Shown here: positions 30,784 to 30,852 of the stretch, piece by piece | Layout of the letters: each line of letters starts with the position of its first letter | How positions within the stretch are numbered: position 1 is the stretch's first letter | Source: Nemertoderma westbladi | Taxonomy: Eukaryota > Xenacoelomorpha > Nemertodermatida > Nemertodermatidae | DNA: 30,852 nucleotides | Direction: 5' to 3' | Assembly (NCBI GenBank): GCA_032718475.1 | Contig: JAUCBJ010000931.1 | Location: 1-30,852 of the forward strand | Translations under genes and position numbers: made by a program | The notes under the pieces: model-generated | The model's database searches: none | What the model was told of the DNA's origin: nothing | The model's input: only the letters and a program-made list of their open reading frames with translations

Positions 30784-30852
30784 TTAACGTTTACCTCAGA
30801 AGTTATAAGGTAGAATGCAATGTATTGGCAAAAAAACAGAGTAATGAGAGTT

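Overview
The window is nuclear DNA from a eukaryote, most likely a multicellular animal. It has GT-AG introns up to about 4.7 kb, tRNA-derived SINE-like elements, dead LINE reverse transcriptases, foldback and inverted-repeat elements, and AT-rich intergenic DNA. Scattered TAGGCCTAC-type words suggest a marine invertebrate, perhaps a deuterostome, but that is only an impression. No bacterial features are present.

The real protein-coding content is two paralogous genes in tandem on the + strand. Gene A (451-17341) is complete: five exons, 1157 residues, with a stop codon and an AATAAA signal 30 bases beyond it. Gene B (25253-29123 and onward) has the same first three exons and is cut by the right edge of the window. 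Both encode a signal peptide, a plant/protist-like LRR N-terminal cap, about 14 leucine-rich repeats of the L-x-G-x-I/L-P type, a cysteine-rich module, and a membrane domain of roughly 9-11 segments with conserved family motifs. Intron phases match between the genes (1, 2, 1, then 2 in gene A). Most of the ectodomain and the first seven membrane segments lie in one 2.45-kb exon. They look like cell-surface receptors or channel-like proteins; the ligand and activity cannot be told from sequence.

The introns of gene A have been invaded. Intron 1 (752-5452) is mostly a 48-bp minisatellite of about 83 copies. Intron 2 (7929-9384) holds two head-to-head tRNA-derived SINE pieces. Intron 3 (9681-12201) holds a 45-bp minisatellite of about 42 copies. 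Intron 4 (12383-17121) holds a duplicated foldback-like element with TCAAGT-rich tracts, one copy of which carries two abutting perfect hairpins. Gene B's equivalent introns are only 528 and 267 bp.

Between the genes (17377-25252) lie a second SINE-like element, a 40-bp tandem array enclosed in inverted repeats, a head-to-tail pair of broken LINE copies (19385-22500) with a stray 3' piece, and two foldback/TIR elements. Downstream of gene B's third exon are an antisense fragment of the same LINE, a degenerate CTGTCGGCTAATAG-like repeat, and CCCGGT-rich DNA that ends like a hAT transposon terminus.
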